Assembly: GCA_038146785.1 (NCBI GenBank)
Contig: JAYQSI010000002.1
Location: 47,190 to 111,189, forward strand
DNA length: 64,000 nt
From: VMDJ01 sp038146785
GTDB taxonomy: Bacteria; Pseudomonadota; Gammaproteobacteria; Chromatiales; Chromatiaceae
Reading direction: 5' to 3'
Below are positions 7,266 through 16,452 of this stretch, in pieces. The position numbers were made by a program, and so were the translations under genes. The notes beneath the pieces are model-generated. The model saw only the letters and a program-made list of their open reading frames with translations. It was not told the DNA's origin and made no database searches. Numbering within the stretch: the stretch's first letter is position 1; each line of letters begins with the position of its first letter.

Positions 7266-9643
7266 CTCGTTAGAGCGGCAAATACGTTTGGTAAGCGCTC
7301 AGGTAGTCGCTCAACGTCATCGACGATAGAGAAGTTATTTTCACCAAAGATACGCGACACATAACGATCAGCATTTGGATCAAGCGTTAAGCAGTAGGTG
7401 TAAACGCCTTGCATGGCTAAATCTTCTACGGCTTTCTTCGTGTCGTGACGTAAGTACTGTGGATCGCGTTCATCGATATCTGCCGGCTCACCATCAGTCA
7501 CTAAAAGTACTAAGCGTTTTTGAGCATTCTGTTGGGTTAAATGCCAACCTGCATGACGTAAGGCTGCGCCCATACGCGTAGATAAATTGCCTTTCATGCC
7601 AGCAAGGCGCGATTTGGCTTCATCATCATACGGCTGATCAAAGTCTTTATAGCGGTAGTACTGCACATCATGACGACCATCAGAGGCAAAGCCATGGACG
7701 GCAAAGTTATCGCCAATCGAATCGATTGCCCAAGAGAGTAGGCCAGCAGATTCACGAGTCAGGTCTAAGATGCTGTCTTGATCCTCATAACCGTCTTCAC
7801 CTTCTTTAAGGTCACCAATTTTTTCATTGGTCGATTCAGAAAGATCGAGTAACAGAACGATCGATAAGTCACGAACGTGACGCGTGATACGAATGTTAAT
7901 ACGAGGGTCAGGCATGATGCCGCGACGGATATCAATCATTGCGCGAACCGCAGCGTTCAAATCAAGTTCTTCGCCTTCTTCGTAGCCTCGACGGCGAACA
8001 ATGCCTTGAGGTTGCAGGGCGTCAATCAAGTGACGAATACGCGATGCGATGGGCTTATGCTTGGTCAGGATCTCATCCATAACCTCAGGGTTGCCTTTGC
8101 CTTGGCGTCGTTCAACAACCGTAGCCCACTCGGGACGCGATAGTTGAACGTGATAATCCCACTCGTTGTAGTGATAGGGTTCAGAAACTGGTTCAACACC
8201 TTCTGATTGGTTAAAGCTGATGCCCATATCTTCATAGGGGAAGAGCTCTGTGTTGAGTACCCAGACTTCTTGTGGCTTGTCATCTTTTAGTTCTGAGTCA
8301 ATCTCATTGATCATCTCCATCAAGCTGACATTCTTACGAATCGTTTGCTGCGAGCTTGGCAGGTAATCGATGCCTTGAGTCTCAAACATGTTCTCTGAGA
8401 ATTCCCAGAAGTAACGGTTATCGTCACGATAGGGGATAGGCCACTCAGACAAGATGCGTACGCTTGGGATCTTCGCAATCTCGGTCATCTTGTTGTAGAA
8501 CTCAATGCCTGCTGTCCATGCGAGATTCTTTGCGTAGGGGTCTGCTTCTAATTTGGCGCGATAGTCTGCTGCAATCTCATTCAGTGCAGCCATCTCATCG
8601 GTGTAATCAGGATCCATGATGGCACGCGTGGTACGCATCATCAGATCCATTGTTTCATGTGGCTTGCCGAGCTCGTCGTCCTTAGTGATTTCAGCCGTAA
8701 AGAACTGCAGCCATAACTTACGTAAGCCAGGGAACTCGTTGTAGGCCAGATACTCAACACGCGCATCTTCGAATAGTTCGATCATGCGCATTTGTGCTTG
8801 CGATAACTGTTCGGCCGAAATCGGCTCACGGGTATAAACCATGTGAGCTGCAGCGTGCGCTACGGTAGCGCGATACAGTTCCATGCCATCAATACCTCTA
8901 AAGGCATCAAATGCGTCTGGCACATGAATTTGGAAATCTTCAATAAACGGGCGAATACCTTGGCGTGACTCAAAGTCACCTGCAGTAGGGCGCATGAAGA
9001 ACGCACGAGCCCATAAGGCGCGTAGATAGAAATTTAACTTACGTTGATTATCAATGAACAGGGTGCCGCGACGTTCCTGCTGCAAGATCGATTTTGATGA
9101 ATCGGTCTTCAAAGCAAAGTAGGCCATCTGTCCATCAAGGTCACGTTGGTGAGCTTGCGCACCCCACAGAACCCAGCGACGTAAACCACCCAGAGTGAGC
9201 TTTGATAGCAACTCATCGAGATTTTCCATCATTGGGCGTAGGCCGCGTGGCGCTTTACCGGTCATCTGGTGCAATAGCTTTAAGAAGCCACGCATAACCT
9301 CGGCATCACCTAAACGAGATGCTGCTAAGGGAAGGTTTTGCACGATGAGTGTGATAACGCTGCCAGAGGTATGTGATGAAAGCTTCATCATGCCTTCGAC
9401 AACATCAGGAATGATGTCTTCGCCGACTTCTTTCACCACGCCAGGCATTTCTTGGATGTAAGTCATTACCAAATCTTGGCCACGACCTAAGGTGCAGAAT
9501 GCACGAACACCTTCAAGGTAGTTTTGCAAACCACGTGGAGACATCACACGTTGAGCTTCGTTATACGATGCTTCTATCGCTTCACGATGCTCTGTGTTGT
9601 TCTCATCAATACACGTTATGTATTCTGAAAAATCTATGCTCAT
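7262..9643 (-). CDS. cbbO: RuBisCO activase subunit CbbO (von Willebrand A domain)
   Basis: CbbO is the adaptor of the CbbQ2O RuBisCO activase, which removes inhibitory sugar phosphates from form I RuBisCO. At 793 residues it has the family length: a long helical N-terminal region, then a C-terminal vWA domain (about 590-790) with the MIDAS motif DLSES (in LLLDLSESTNEK) that binds metal and contacts RuBisCO. It follows cbbQ on the minus strand. The 3' end overlaps the convergent lipoprotein gene by 4 bases. The order cbbL-cbbS-cbbQ-cbbO defines the non-carboxysomal form IA type (often called IAq). Confidence 0.95.
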   Translation of the reverse strand: MSIDFSEYITCIDENNTEHREAIEASYNEAQRVMSPRGLQNYLEGVRAFCTLGRGQDLVMTYIQEMPGVVKEVGEDIIPDVVEGMMKLSSHTSGSVITLIVQNLPLAASRLGDAEVMRGFLKLLHQMTGKAPRGLRPMMENLDELLSKLTLGGLRRWVLWGAQAHQRDLDGQMAYFALKTDSSKSILQQERRGTLFIDNQRKLNFYLRALWARAFFMRPTAGDFESRQGIRPFIEDFQIHVPDAFDAFRGIDGMELYRATVAHAAAHMVYTREPISAEQLSQAQMRMIELFEDARVEYLAYNEFPGLRKLWLQFFTAEITKDDELGKPHETMDLMMRTTRAIMDPDYTDEMAALNEIAADYRAKLEADPYAKNLAWTAGIEFYNKMTEIAKIPSVRILSEWPIPYRDDNRYFWEFSENMFETQGIDYLPSSQQTIRKNVSLMEMINEIDSELKDDKPQEVWVLNTELFPYEDMGISFNQSEGVEPVSEPYHYNEWDYHVQLSRPEWATVVERRQGKGNPEVMDEILTKHKPIASRIRHLIDALQPQGIVRRRGYEEGEELDLNAAVRAMIDIRRGIMPDPRINIRITRHVRDLSIVLLLDLSESTNEKIGDLKEGEDGYEDQDSILDLTRESAGLLSWAIDSIGDNFAVHGFASDGRHDVQYYRYKDFDQPYDDEAKSRLAGMKGNLSTRMGAALRHAGWHLTQQNAQKRLVLLVTDGEPADIDERDPQYLRHDTKKAVEDLAMQGVYTYCLTLDPNADRYVSRIFGENNFSIVDDVERLPERLPNVFAALTS

Positions 9644-9724
9644 GATGACATTTCACCTTTGACCTTTAGGTCATTGGATAGCTGCGAATTTCCTTTTGGT
9701 ATGAAGTGGTTCATACCGCTTCGA

Positions 9725-10534
9725 TTAGAAGTAGGTGTTAACTGCAGCGTGCAAGGTGTCACGCATATCTGGATCATCAGTTAATGGCGTAACCAATGCC
9801 ATCTGACACGCTTCTTGAGGTGAAACGCCTTTAGAGATCAACTGCGCCGCGTAAACCATCAAACGGGTCGACATGCCTTCATCAAGGCCATGGCCTTTTA
9901 GGTTGCGTGAGCGTTGTGCGATTTGAACTAGCTTGTTAGCGGTATCTGCATCAACACCGCCTTCGTGCGCGATGATCTCGCTTTCAACTTCAGTTTCTGG
10001 GTAATCAAAATCCATGCCGCCAAAACGTTGCTTGGTTGATTGCTTCAAATCTTTCATCAATGACTGATAGCCAGGGTTGTAAGAGATAACGATTTGGAAG
10101 TCAGGGTGTGCTTTTACTAGCTCGCCTTTCTTTTCCAGTGGCAACTCACGACGGTGGTCTGTCAAAGGGTGAATTACAACGGTGGTGTCTTGGCGTGCTT
10201 CAACGACTTCGTCGAGATAACAAATCGCACCGATACGGGCTGCAACTGTGAGAGGACCGTCTTGCCATTTCGTACCGTTAATATCTAACAGGAAGCGACC
10301 AACGAGGTCAGATGCGGTCATATCCTCGTTACAGGCGACGGTAATCAATGGCTTTTGAAGTTTCCAAGCCATGTACTCAACAAAACGTGACTTACCACAA
10401 CCGGTAGGACCTTTAAGCATCACTGGCATACGAGCGTCATACGCCGCTTCGTACATCTCAACTTCTTTACCAACTGCGCGGTAATAAGGTTCATCTTTAA
10501 CAATGTATTGTTCAGCGTTGATTTGGTCGGTCAT
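9725..10534 (-). CDS. cbbQ: RuBisCO activase AAA+ ATPase CbbQ
   Basis: MoxR-type AAA+ motor that, with CbbO, remodels inhibited RuBisCO. The product is 269 residues from the start MTDQINAEQY at 10534, chosen because GGAGG lies 8 bases upstream; a further in-frame ATG at 10561 is less well placed. Walker A is GPTGCGKS (about 43-50), Walker B is AICYLDEV (about 105-112), and the downstream ISYNPGYQS loop is typical of CbbQ/NorQ proteins. It lies between cbbS and cbbO. A strong hairpin separates it from cbbS, so its expression relative to RuBisCO may be set by RNA processing or partial termination. Confidence 0.95.
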   Translation of the reverse strand: MTDQINAEQYIVKDEPYYRAVGKEVEMYEAAYDARMPVMLKGPTGCGKSRFVEYMAWKLQKPLITVACNEDMTASDLVGRFLLDINGTKWQDGPLTVAARIGAICYLDEVVEARQDTTVVIHPLTDHRRELPLEKKGELVKAHPDFQIVISYNPGYQSLMKDLKQSTKQRFGGMDFDYPETEVESEIIAHEGGVDADTANKLVQIAQRSRNLKGHGLDEGMSTRLMVYAAQLISKGVSPQEACQMALVTPLTDDPDMRDTLHAAVNTYF

Positions 10535-10647
10535 GGTGATGCCTCCAGCAAAAATGCACACTGCTTTATGCAGTGCTTAGAGAAATTAAAAACAATTAAT
10601 CGATAAAGCTCGAACGAGCGCTAGCGGCTAAAAGCTTTAAATGAAAA

Positions 10648-10676
10648 GCCCCGCCGCCCTAGAAGGGGGGCGGGGC
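10648..10676 (-). terminator. GC-rich intercistronic hairpin between cbbS and cbbQ
   Basis: Two 13-base arms (10648-10660 and 10664-10676) pair with one mismatch around a 3-base loop. On the minus strand the stem is followed by only a weak T-rich stretch (CTTTTCATTT). It is probably a partial terminator or an RNA-stabilising stem that keeps cbbLS transcripts more abundant than cbbQO. Confidence 0.65.
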
Positions 10677-10700
10677 CCATGCTTAACTAATTAAGAATAA

Positions 10701-11054
10701 TTAGCCTTCGCCGCGATAGATAACCATCGATGCGCCAGCACATTGAGCGTAGTTATCTAGGCCCAACAGACGTACGTGGTTATTAGGGTGAGCTTTGTGA
10801 CAAGCTTCACACTCTGCCAAGATCGCATCAACATCCGACTCACCGAACATTGGAAGTTTCCACATGTACCAGTACGCACCGAACGCATTTTCTGGCTCGG
10901 TGTGCTCGATAGATGGGTTCCAGCCTTTAGATACGATGAACTCGATCTGCTTGCGGATACGATCAGCGTCCATAGATGGCAAGTAAGAGAAGGTCTCGAA
11001 CTTCTGCGCATCTGGATCTGACAGACTTGATTTGTAGTCCTGCATTTCACTCAT
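10701..11054 (-). CDS. cbbS: RuBisCO small subunit, form IA (cbbQO-linked)
   Basis: Small subunit of 117 residues that caps the L8S8 enzyme. Typical features are FSYLPSM, GWNPSIEHTEPE, YWYMWKLPMFGE (about 68-79), NNHVRLLGLDNYAQC and a C-terminal VIYRGEG. It lies directly downstream of cbbL on the minus strand. The sequence differs throughout from the carboxysomal CbbS at 27830, so the two belong to separate RuBisCO lineages within the genome. Confidence 0.97.
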   Translation of the reverse strand: MSEMQDYKSSLSDPDAQKFETFSYLPSMDADRIRKQIEFIVSKGWNPSIEHTEPENAFGAYWYMWKLPMFGESDVDAILAECEACHKAHPNNHVRLLGLDNYAQCAGASMVIYRGEG

Positions 11055-11122
11055 TGGTAAATACCTCTAAATTAATTCGTTATCGATAGTTCGACCGGTG
11101 ACCCGAAGGTCACCGAGGACGA

Positions 11123-12541
11123 TTACTTGTGAGAAACGTCCAGCTTGTCGACTGTGTCGAATTCGAACTTGATTTCTTTCCAGGTTTCCATCGCTGTCTT
11201 CAGCTCTGGGCTGCTCTTAGCCGCGTTAGTAAGGATGTCCTTACCTTCTTTTTCGATTTCACGGCCTTGGTTGCGTGCTTCCACACAAGCCTCAACAGCA
11301 ACACGGTTAGCAGCTGCACCTGCAGCGTTACCCCATGGGTGACCCAACGTACCGCCACCGAACTGGAGTACAGAGTCGTCGCCGAAGATAGCTACCAATG
11401 CAGGCATGTGCCATACGTGGATACCGCCAGATGCTACTGGCAATACGCCAGGCATTGCGCCCCAGTCTTGGTCGAAGAAAATACCGCGTGAACGATCTTC
11501 TTTGATGTAGCTGTCACGCATGATGTCGATCCAGCCCAAAGTTGCGTCACGGTCGCCTTCCAACTTACCTACAACAGTACCTGAGTGCAGGTGGTCACCA
11601 CCTGACAAACGCAAGATCTTGGTCAATACGCGGAAGTGGATACCGTGGTGTGGGTTACGGTCGAGTACCGCGTGCATCGCACGGTGGATGTGCAACAACA
11701 TACCGTTGTCTTGACACCACTGAGCCAGCTGGGTGTTAGCCGAGAAACCGCCGGTGATGTAGTCGTGCATGATGATAGGTGCGCCAATTTCTTTAGCGTA
11801 CTCAGCACGACGCATCATTTCGTCAGCAGTAGGAGCGGTAACGTTCAGGTAGTGACCCTTACGCTCACCAGTCTCAGCTTCTGCTTTAATGATCGCTTCC
11901 ATACAGAAGTCGAAACGATGCTTCCAACGCATGAATGGTTGTGAGTTAACGTTCTCGTCGTCCTTAGTGAAGTCCAGACCGCCACGAAGACCTTCGTAAC
12001 ATGCACGGCCGTAGTTCTTCGCAGACAAGCCCAACTTAGGCTTGATGGTACAACCCAACAGTGGGCGACCGTACTTGTTCAACAAGTCACGCTCTACCTG
12101 GATACCTTGTGGTGGTCCATTACAGGTCATAACGTATGCGATTGGGAAACGGATATCTTCAAGACGAAGAGCACGAAGAGCTTTAAAGCCGAAAACGTTA
12201 CCAACCAAAGAGGTCATAACGTTAACAACTGAGCCTTCTTCGAAAAGGTCGATTGGGTATGCGATGAATGCATAGAAACAAGTGTCGTCACCTGGTACGT
12301 CTTCGATCGCGTATGCACGACCTTTGTAGTAATCCAAGTCAGTCAGCAGGTCGGTCCATACTGTGGTCCAAGTACCGGTTGATGATTCAGCAGCTACCGC
12401 AGCAGCAACTTCTTCACGTGGTACACCTGGCTGAGGAGTTACCTTAAAACACGCCAAGATATCGGTATCTTTTGGGGTGTATTCAGGCATCCAATATGTT
12501 TCGCGGTACTCTTTAACGCCCGCATCGTATTTCTTGGCCAT
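11123..12541 (-). CDS. cbbL: RuBisCO large subunit, form IA (cbbQO-linked)
   Basis: Catalytic subunit of 472 residues. It fixes CO2 onto ribulose 1,5-bisphosphate in the Calvin-Benson-Bassham cycle. The catalytic segment is KPKLGLSAKNYGRA, the carbamylated Lys lies in GGLDFTKDDEN, and loop 6 is GTVVGKLEGD. The start MAKKYDAG at 12541 was chosen because it matches known CbbL N-termini; the frame is open to an ATG at 12586 but those 15 residues look spurious. It heads a cbbLSQO operon divergent from a cbbR, the usual arrangement for CbbR activation. Confidence 0.98.
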   Translation of the reverse strand: MAKKYDAGVKEYRETYWMPEYTPKDTDILACFKVTPQPGVPREEVAAAVAAESSTGTWTTVWTDLLTDLDYYKGRAYAIEDVPGDDTCFYAFIAYPIDLFEEGSVVNVMTSLVGNVFGFKALRALRLEDIRFPIAYVMTCNGPPQGIQVERDLLNKYGRPLLGCTIKPKLGLSAKNYGRACYEGLRGGLDFTKDDENVNSQPFMRWKHRFDFCMEAIIKAEAETGERKGHYLNVTAPTADEMMRRAEYAKEIGAPIIMHDYITGGFSANTQLAQWCQDNGMLLHIHRAMHAVLDRNPHHGIHFRVLTKILRLSGGDHLHSGTVVGKLEGDRDATLGWIDIMRDSYIKEDRSRGIFFDQDWGAMPGVLPVASGGIHVWHMPALVAIFGDDSVLQFGGGTLGHPWGNAAGAAANRVAVEACVEARNQGREIEKEGKDILTNAAKSSPELKTAMETWKEIKFEFDTVDKLDVSHK

Positions 12542-12665
12542 AGCCTTAAAACCTCTCGATTGGTTGAGAATTGTGTCCCTAAACAAGCTTCGTGACGGCT
12601 TGCTGAATGACAGGGGTCATTCATTGGGTTTTGCGAATATAGGGAAGTGCCAATATAATTAACAT

Positions 12666-12678
12666 TCAGAATTTCTGA
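12666..12678. promoter_or_regulatory. Candidate CbbR operator between cbbL and cbbR
   Basis: TCAGAATTTCTGA is a perfect inverted repeat around a central T in the 159-base divergent gap between cbbL and cbbR. It lies 23 bases before the cbbR start, in an A/T-rich stretch, where a LysR-type autoregulator would bind. Assignment is by position and symmetry only. Confidence 0.45.
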
Positions 12679-12700
12679 TCATTTCCATAAATAAAAGCTT

Positions 12701-13616
12701 ATGCATCTAACCCTCCGACAATTAAGCGTTTTTGAGTGCGTTGCGCGCCATTTGAGCTTTACCAAGGCTGCTGAAGAGCTGCATTTGAGCCAGCCGGCTG
12801 TTTCCATGCAGGTGCGTCAGCTCGAAGAGGCTGCCGAATTACCCTTGCTTGAAAAAGTGGGTAAAACTTTGCACCTGACCGAAGCAGGTCGAGAGGTTTA
12901 TAACTACGCGCGCTCAATCTCTCAGCAGCTGCATGAGCTCGATGATGTGATTGCGGACCTTAAAGGGTCTGAAAGGTGGTCATTTGCGTATCAGCGTGGC
13001 AAGTACCGCCAACTCCTTTGCGACGCGTTTATTAAGCGCATTCACAAAAAGCTTACCTGGCACCTCATTCTCGTTGGATGTCACTAACCGTAAGAGTCTG
13101 CTCGACCAGCTGGCTAACAATGAGACCGATCTGGTCATTATGGGTAAACCGCCAGAAGAGATAGAGCTGCACGTCACCCCCTTTATGGACAACCCGCTTG
13201 TGGTCATCGCGCCACTGGATCACCCCTGGGTAGGTCGCGAAAAGCCCATTAGTCTTAAAGAGATTGCCAATGAGACATTCGTGGTGCGTGAACAAGGTTC
13301 GGGTACTCGAATTGCGATGGAGCGATTTTTTGGTGAGCAGGGGATGAAGCTCAAAACGGGCATGGAGATGACATCGAATTCGGCGATTAAAAGTTCGGTT
13401 GAAGCAGGACTGGGCTTGGGAATCGTGTCGATACATACCCTAGAGCTCGAGCTCGAATCCAAACACCTAGCCGTATTAAATGTAGAAGGCCTTCCGATTC
13501 TGCGTCATTGGCACGTGGTTCACTGCAATAAGCGCTTGCCGCCCATCGCTCAGGCCTTTGTCGATTTTGTTGAATCTGATCAAGCCAAGCCCTTGCTGAC
13601 GGTGCCCAAGTTTTAA
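12701..13616 (+). CDS. cbbR: LysR-type regulator CbbR of the cbbLSQO operon, split by a 1-base insertion
   Basis: LysR-family activator of Calvin-cycle genes. The N-terminal winged helix (MHLTLRQLSVFECVARHLS, with LHLSQPAVSMQVRQLE at about 28-43) is in one frame. The effector domain (LRISVASTANSF to LLTVPKF) is in the +1 frame. The break falls at GGG, 12965-12967: removing one G restores DLKGLKGGHLRIS, the normal CbbR linker. The intact product would be about 304 residues. A stop codon ends the first frame at 13087. Because everything else is intact, a sequence error is more likely than a pseudogene. It diverges from cbbL. Confidence 0.88.
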
Positions 13617-13622
13617 ACGTCT

Positions 13623-13651
13623 CTGACGAGCGTTAGTCCTTCTGGCATAAT
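13623..13651 (+). promoter_or_regulatory. Probable sigma-70 promoter of the SRP RNA gene
   Basis: CTGACG (13623-13628) as a -35 and CATAAT (13646-13651) as a -10 are spaced by 17 bases and lie 13 bases before the predicted RNA start. Confidence 0.5.
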
Positions 13652-13664
13652 GCGCCGCTTCTAT

Positions 13665-13772
13665 GGTGACCCTGTTGGTCTCCCGCGACGATAGGTTGTG
13701 AATCTGGTCAGGCCCGGAAGGGAGCAGCCACAGCAGCTGACTCGTGCGCCGGGAATCGCTGGCAGGGTCGCC
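13665..13772 (+). ncRNA. ffs: Signal recognition particle 4.5S RNA
   Basis: Bacterial small SRP RNA, partner of Ffh. The conserved apical domain is present (GGTCAGGCCCGGAAGGGAGC, with the GGAA tetraloop, then GCAGC) along with the second internal-loop strand. The terminal helix is formed by GGTGACCCTG at the 5' end and CAGGGTCGCC at the 3' end, which pair fully with one G-U. Size (about 108 bases) and placement just upstream of dnaX fit the gammaproteobacterial type. Confidence 0.93.
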
Positions 13773-13835
13773 GCTCCATTCCAAAAGCCGATTCAGGTAG
13801 ACTCTGCTCTTACTTTAATAATAAGAAGGCACAAC

Positions 13836-15497
13836 ATGTCTTATCAGGTCTTGGCGCGTCGCTGGCGTCCAAAAACCTTCTCGGAACTGGTCGGTCAAGA
13901 ACACGTTGTTCGTGCGCTGAGTAATGCGCTGGATAACGATCGTTTGCACCACGCGTATCTGTTTACCGGAACCCGTGGCGTGGGCAAAACCACCATTGCG
14001 CGTATCTTGTCAAAATCACTCAACTGCGAAACCGGTGTCGGTTCACAGCCGTGTGGTGAGTGCAGTGTGTGTCGTGAGGTCGATGAAGGTCGCTTTGTGG
14101 ATTTGATCGAGGTCGATGCAGCATCAAAAACCGGTGTTGATGACACTCGTGAGCTACTCGATAACGTGCCGTACGCACCAGTGCGTGGTCGCTATAAGGT
14201 GTACCTGATCGACGAGGTGCACATGTTCTCGAACCACAGCTTTAACGCGCTGTTAAAAACGCTCGAAGAACCACCACCACACGTTAAGTTTTTGCTTGCG
14301 ACCACAGATCCACAAAAAGTACCGGTTACTGTGTTGTCGCGTTGTTTGCAGTTTGGTCTTAACCGTCTGCCCATTGAACAAATCGAAAAACAGTTTGAAC
14401 ACATCTTAGGTGCGGAGAACATCCAAGCCGATAAAGAAGCGCTGTATCTGATTGCGCGTGCTGCAGATGGCAGTATGCGTGATGGTCTTAGCTTGCTTGA
14501 TCAAGCGATCGCTTTTGGCGGTGGCACGGTGCAGCTCGAACCTGTACGCGACATGCTCGGCGTGGTTGCAGCCGATGAGCTGCCAAAGATGCTGGCTGAT
14601 GTGCATGCTGGTGATGGCCATGCGGTTGTGCAATCGATTCAAGCACTCGCGCAAGCGGCACCCGATTTCTCAGCCTTGTTAAAAGACCTGCTGACCTTGT
14701 TGCATCGTTTAAGTCTGCTTAAACATGCGCCAGATGCGTGGCAGTCAGGGTGGGGTGATGCCAGTGCCTTGCAGTCATTGGCAGATCAGTTAACGCCAGA
14801 AGATATTCAGCTGTATTACCAGATCGGCTTGGTCGGTCAGCGTGACATCACGCTCGCGCCGGATATGCAAAGCGGTTTTGAGATGGTCCTGCTGAGGATG
14901 ATGGCTTTTCGCCCAGGGGCAGTGAGTGAGGCGACAACGCCAAAAGCTGCCCCGGTAAAAAAGCCTGCAGCACCGCAATCGATCGCTAAGTCAGAACCCG
15001 CGCCAGAGTCACAAGCTGTCGCCGCTAAATCTGTCGAAGCCACAAAGCCTGTTCAACCGAAAGAAGAGCCAGTGCCGGCCCCAACAGCTGAAGCGTCACC
15101 ACAAGCAAGCGTTGATTTGATGGACTGGCATAAAGTTCTGCCGCGACTCGAGATCAACGGCATGGCAGCACAGCTAGCTGCTAACTGTATGCCGGTTGCT
15201 CAAGACGGAAACCTGTTGACCCTGTCGGTTGCTGAGAACTTTGCCAGTATGATGGGTTCAGCTGCAGAAAAACGTTTGCTCGAAGCACTGCAACGATTTG
15301 CGGGTAATAACCTCAAATTAAAACTGCAAAGTGGGCAGGCGAGCGATACACCTGCTGAGCGTGCGCAAGTGGCGGCAGAGAACCGTCAACAACAAGCCGA
15401 ACATGATGTCTTGAATGATCCGTTTGTGCGTGGTCTTCAAGAAACCTTTGATGCCGAAGTGGTCGCGGGTTCTATCCGTGCCATCGAACCGAAATAA
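13836..15497 (+). CDS. dnaX: DNA polymerase III subunits tau and gamma
   Basis: Clamp-loader ATPase of 553 residues as the full-length tau form. AAA+ features: MSYQVLARRWRP start, Walker A GTRGVGKTT (about 45-53), a four-Cys zinc knuckle (CGECSVC region, about 64-80), Walker B YLIDEVHM and the sensor segment. The start at 13836 matches the family's MSYQVLARKWRP; upstream in-frame codons run into the SRP RNA gene. A Pro/Ala/Lys-rich linker (about 363-425) precedes the tau-specific C-terminal domain. An in-frame A AAA AAG heptamer at 14957 probably yields the shorter gamma form. It heads dnaX-ybaB-recR. Confidence 0.97.
   Translation: MSYQVLARRWRPKTFSELVGQEHVVRALSNALDNDRLHHAYLFTGTRGVGKTTIARILSKSLNCETGVGSQPCGECSVCREVDEGRFVDLIEVDAASKTGVDDTRELLDNVPYAPVRGRYKVYLIDEVHMFSNHSFNALLKTLEEPPPHVKFLLATTDPQKVPVTVLSRCLQFGLNRLPIEQIEKQFEHILGAENIQADKEALYLIARAADGSMRDGLSLLDQAIAFGGGTVQLEPVRDMLGVVAADELPKMLADVHAGDGHAVVQSIQALAQAAPDFSALLKDLLTLLHRLSLLKHAPDAWQSGWGDASALQSLADQLTPEDIQLYYQIGLVGQRDITLAPDMQSGFEMVLLRMMAFRPGAVSEATTPKAAPVKKPAAPQSIAKSEPAPESQAVAAKSVEATKPVQPKEEPVPAPTAEASPQASVDLMDWHKVLPRLEINGMAAQLAANCMPVAQDGNLLTLSVAENFASMMGSAAEKRLLEALQRFAGNNLKLKLQSGQASDTPAERAQVAAENRQQQAEHDVLNDPFVRGLQETFDAEVVAGSIRAIEPK
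14957..14963 (+). promoter_or_regulatory. Programmed -1 ribosomal frameshift site in dnaX
   Basis: A AAA AAG lies in frame (codons GTA AAA AAG, residues 374-376), identical to the Escherichia coli dnaX slippery heptamer. After a -1 slip the frame reads eight codons and stops at TAA 14987-14989. This gives a gamma protein of about 384 residues that ends just after the AAA+ and collar domains. No strong downstream stem was obvious by eye. Confidence 0.75.
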
Positions 15498-15517
15498 CCA
15501 ACCGAGAGATGTAAAAG

Positions 15518-15838
15518 ATGAAAGGTGGAATTGGTAACTTAATGAAACAAGCGCAAAAGATGCAGGCTGATCTGCAGAAGGCGCAAGAAGAACTCGCAAA
15601 AGCTGAGATCACCGGTGAGTCAGGTGGTGGCTTAGTTAGCGTAACGCTTAACGGTAAACACGAAGTGCGTCGCGTGCAGATTGATGACTCGGTACTTGAT
15701 GATAAAGAGATGCTCGAAGATCTCGTCGCCGCTGCAATGAATGATGCCGTGCATAAGCTTGAAGCTCATAGCAAAGAACAAATGGCTGGCGTAACCGCTG
15801 GTATCAACTTACCACCGGGTATGAAGTTACCTTTCTAA
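15518..15838 (+). CDS. ybaB: YbaB/EbfC family nucleoid-associated protein
   Basis: Small DNA-binding dimer of 106 residues. The start MKGGIGNLMKQAQKMQADLQ and the end GVTAGINLPPGMKLPF are diagnostic. The centre has GGGLVSVTLNGKHEVRRVQID. It sits between dnaX and recR, the standard order, 20 bases after dnaX, and its stop codon overlaps the recR ATG. Confidence 0.96.
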   Translation: MKGGIGNLMKQAQKMQADLQKAQEELAKAEITGESGGGLVSVTLNGKHEVRRVQIDDSVLDDKEMLEDLVAAAMNDAVHKLEAHSKEQMAGVTAGINLPPGMKLPF

Positions 15839-16443
15839 TGAGCGACGCTTCGCTACTGTCGCAACTGATCGATGCACTGCGTTGTTTGCCCGGTGTTGGG
15901 CCAAAGTCTGCGCAACGCATGGCATTTCATTTGTTAGAACGTAACCGTGAAGGCGGTCGACGTTTATCGGTTGTGCTTGCCGATGCCATGGAACAAATTG
16001 GTCATTGCAAAACCTGCCGAACACTCACCGAAAAAGAAATCTGCAAACTCTGCGCGCGTCCTGAGCGTGCTAATGGTGCTTTATGCGTGGTTGAGAACCC
16101 CATGGATGTGATGGCGATTGAACAAGCTACTGACTTTCGGGGTTTGTATTACGTGCTTAATGGTCGTTTATCACCTCTCGATGGCATTGGGCCTAAAGAA
16201 CTTGGTTTGGATCAATTGCGTGAGCGTTTGAAAAGCGGCGAGATCAACGAATTGATCTTAGCGATGACGACCACGGTAGAAGGCGAAGCTACCGCGCATT
16301 ACATCAGTGAGATGGCAGAAGGTGTGGTTGAAAATATCTCGCGTATTGCGCATGGTGTACCCCTTGGGGGCGAGCTGGAATATGTCGACAGCGGCACGTT
16401 GGCGCATGCATTTGCAGGTAGGCAGAAAATAATTAACAAATAG
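15838..16443 (+). CDS. recR: Recombination mediator protein RecR
   Basis: RecF-pathway recombinational repair protein of 201 residues that works with RecO to load RecA on gapped DNA. Domains in order: helix-hairpin-helix LRCLPGVGPKSAQRMAFHLL (about 12-31), the four-Cys zinc finger CKTCRTLTEKEICKLC (about 57-72), a Toprim domain with VVENPMDVMAIE, and the C-terminal ATP-like segment RIAHGVPLGGELEYVD. Translation is coupled to ybaB (TAATG). Confidence 0.97.
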   Translation: MSDASLLSQLIDALRCLPGVGPKSAQRMAFHLLERNREGGRRLSVVLADAMEQIGHCKTCRTLTEKEICKLCARPERANGALCVVENPMDVMAIEQATDFRGLYYVLNGRLSPLDGIGPKELGLDQLRERLKSGEINELILAMTTTVEGEATAHYISEMAEGVVENISRIAHGVPLGGELEYVDSGTLAHAFAGRQKIINK

Positions 16444-16452
16444 GTAATCGCA

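Noticed and set aside
13698..13835. A longer DnaX N-terminus starting inside the SRP RNA gene
   Set aside because: The added residues are translated RNA-gene sequence, and MSYQVLARRWRP at 13836 is the family start.
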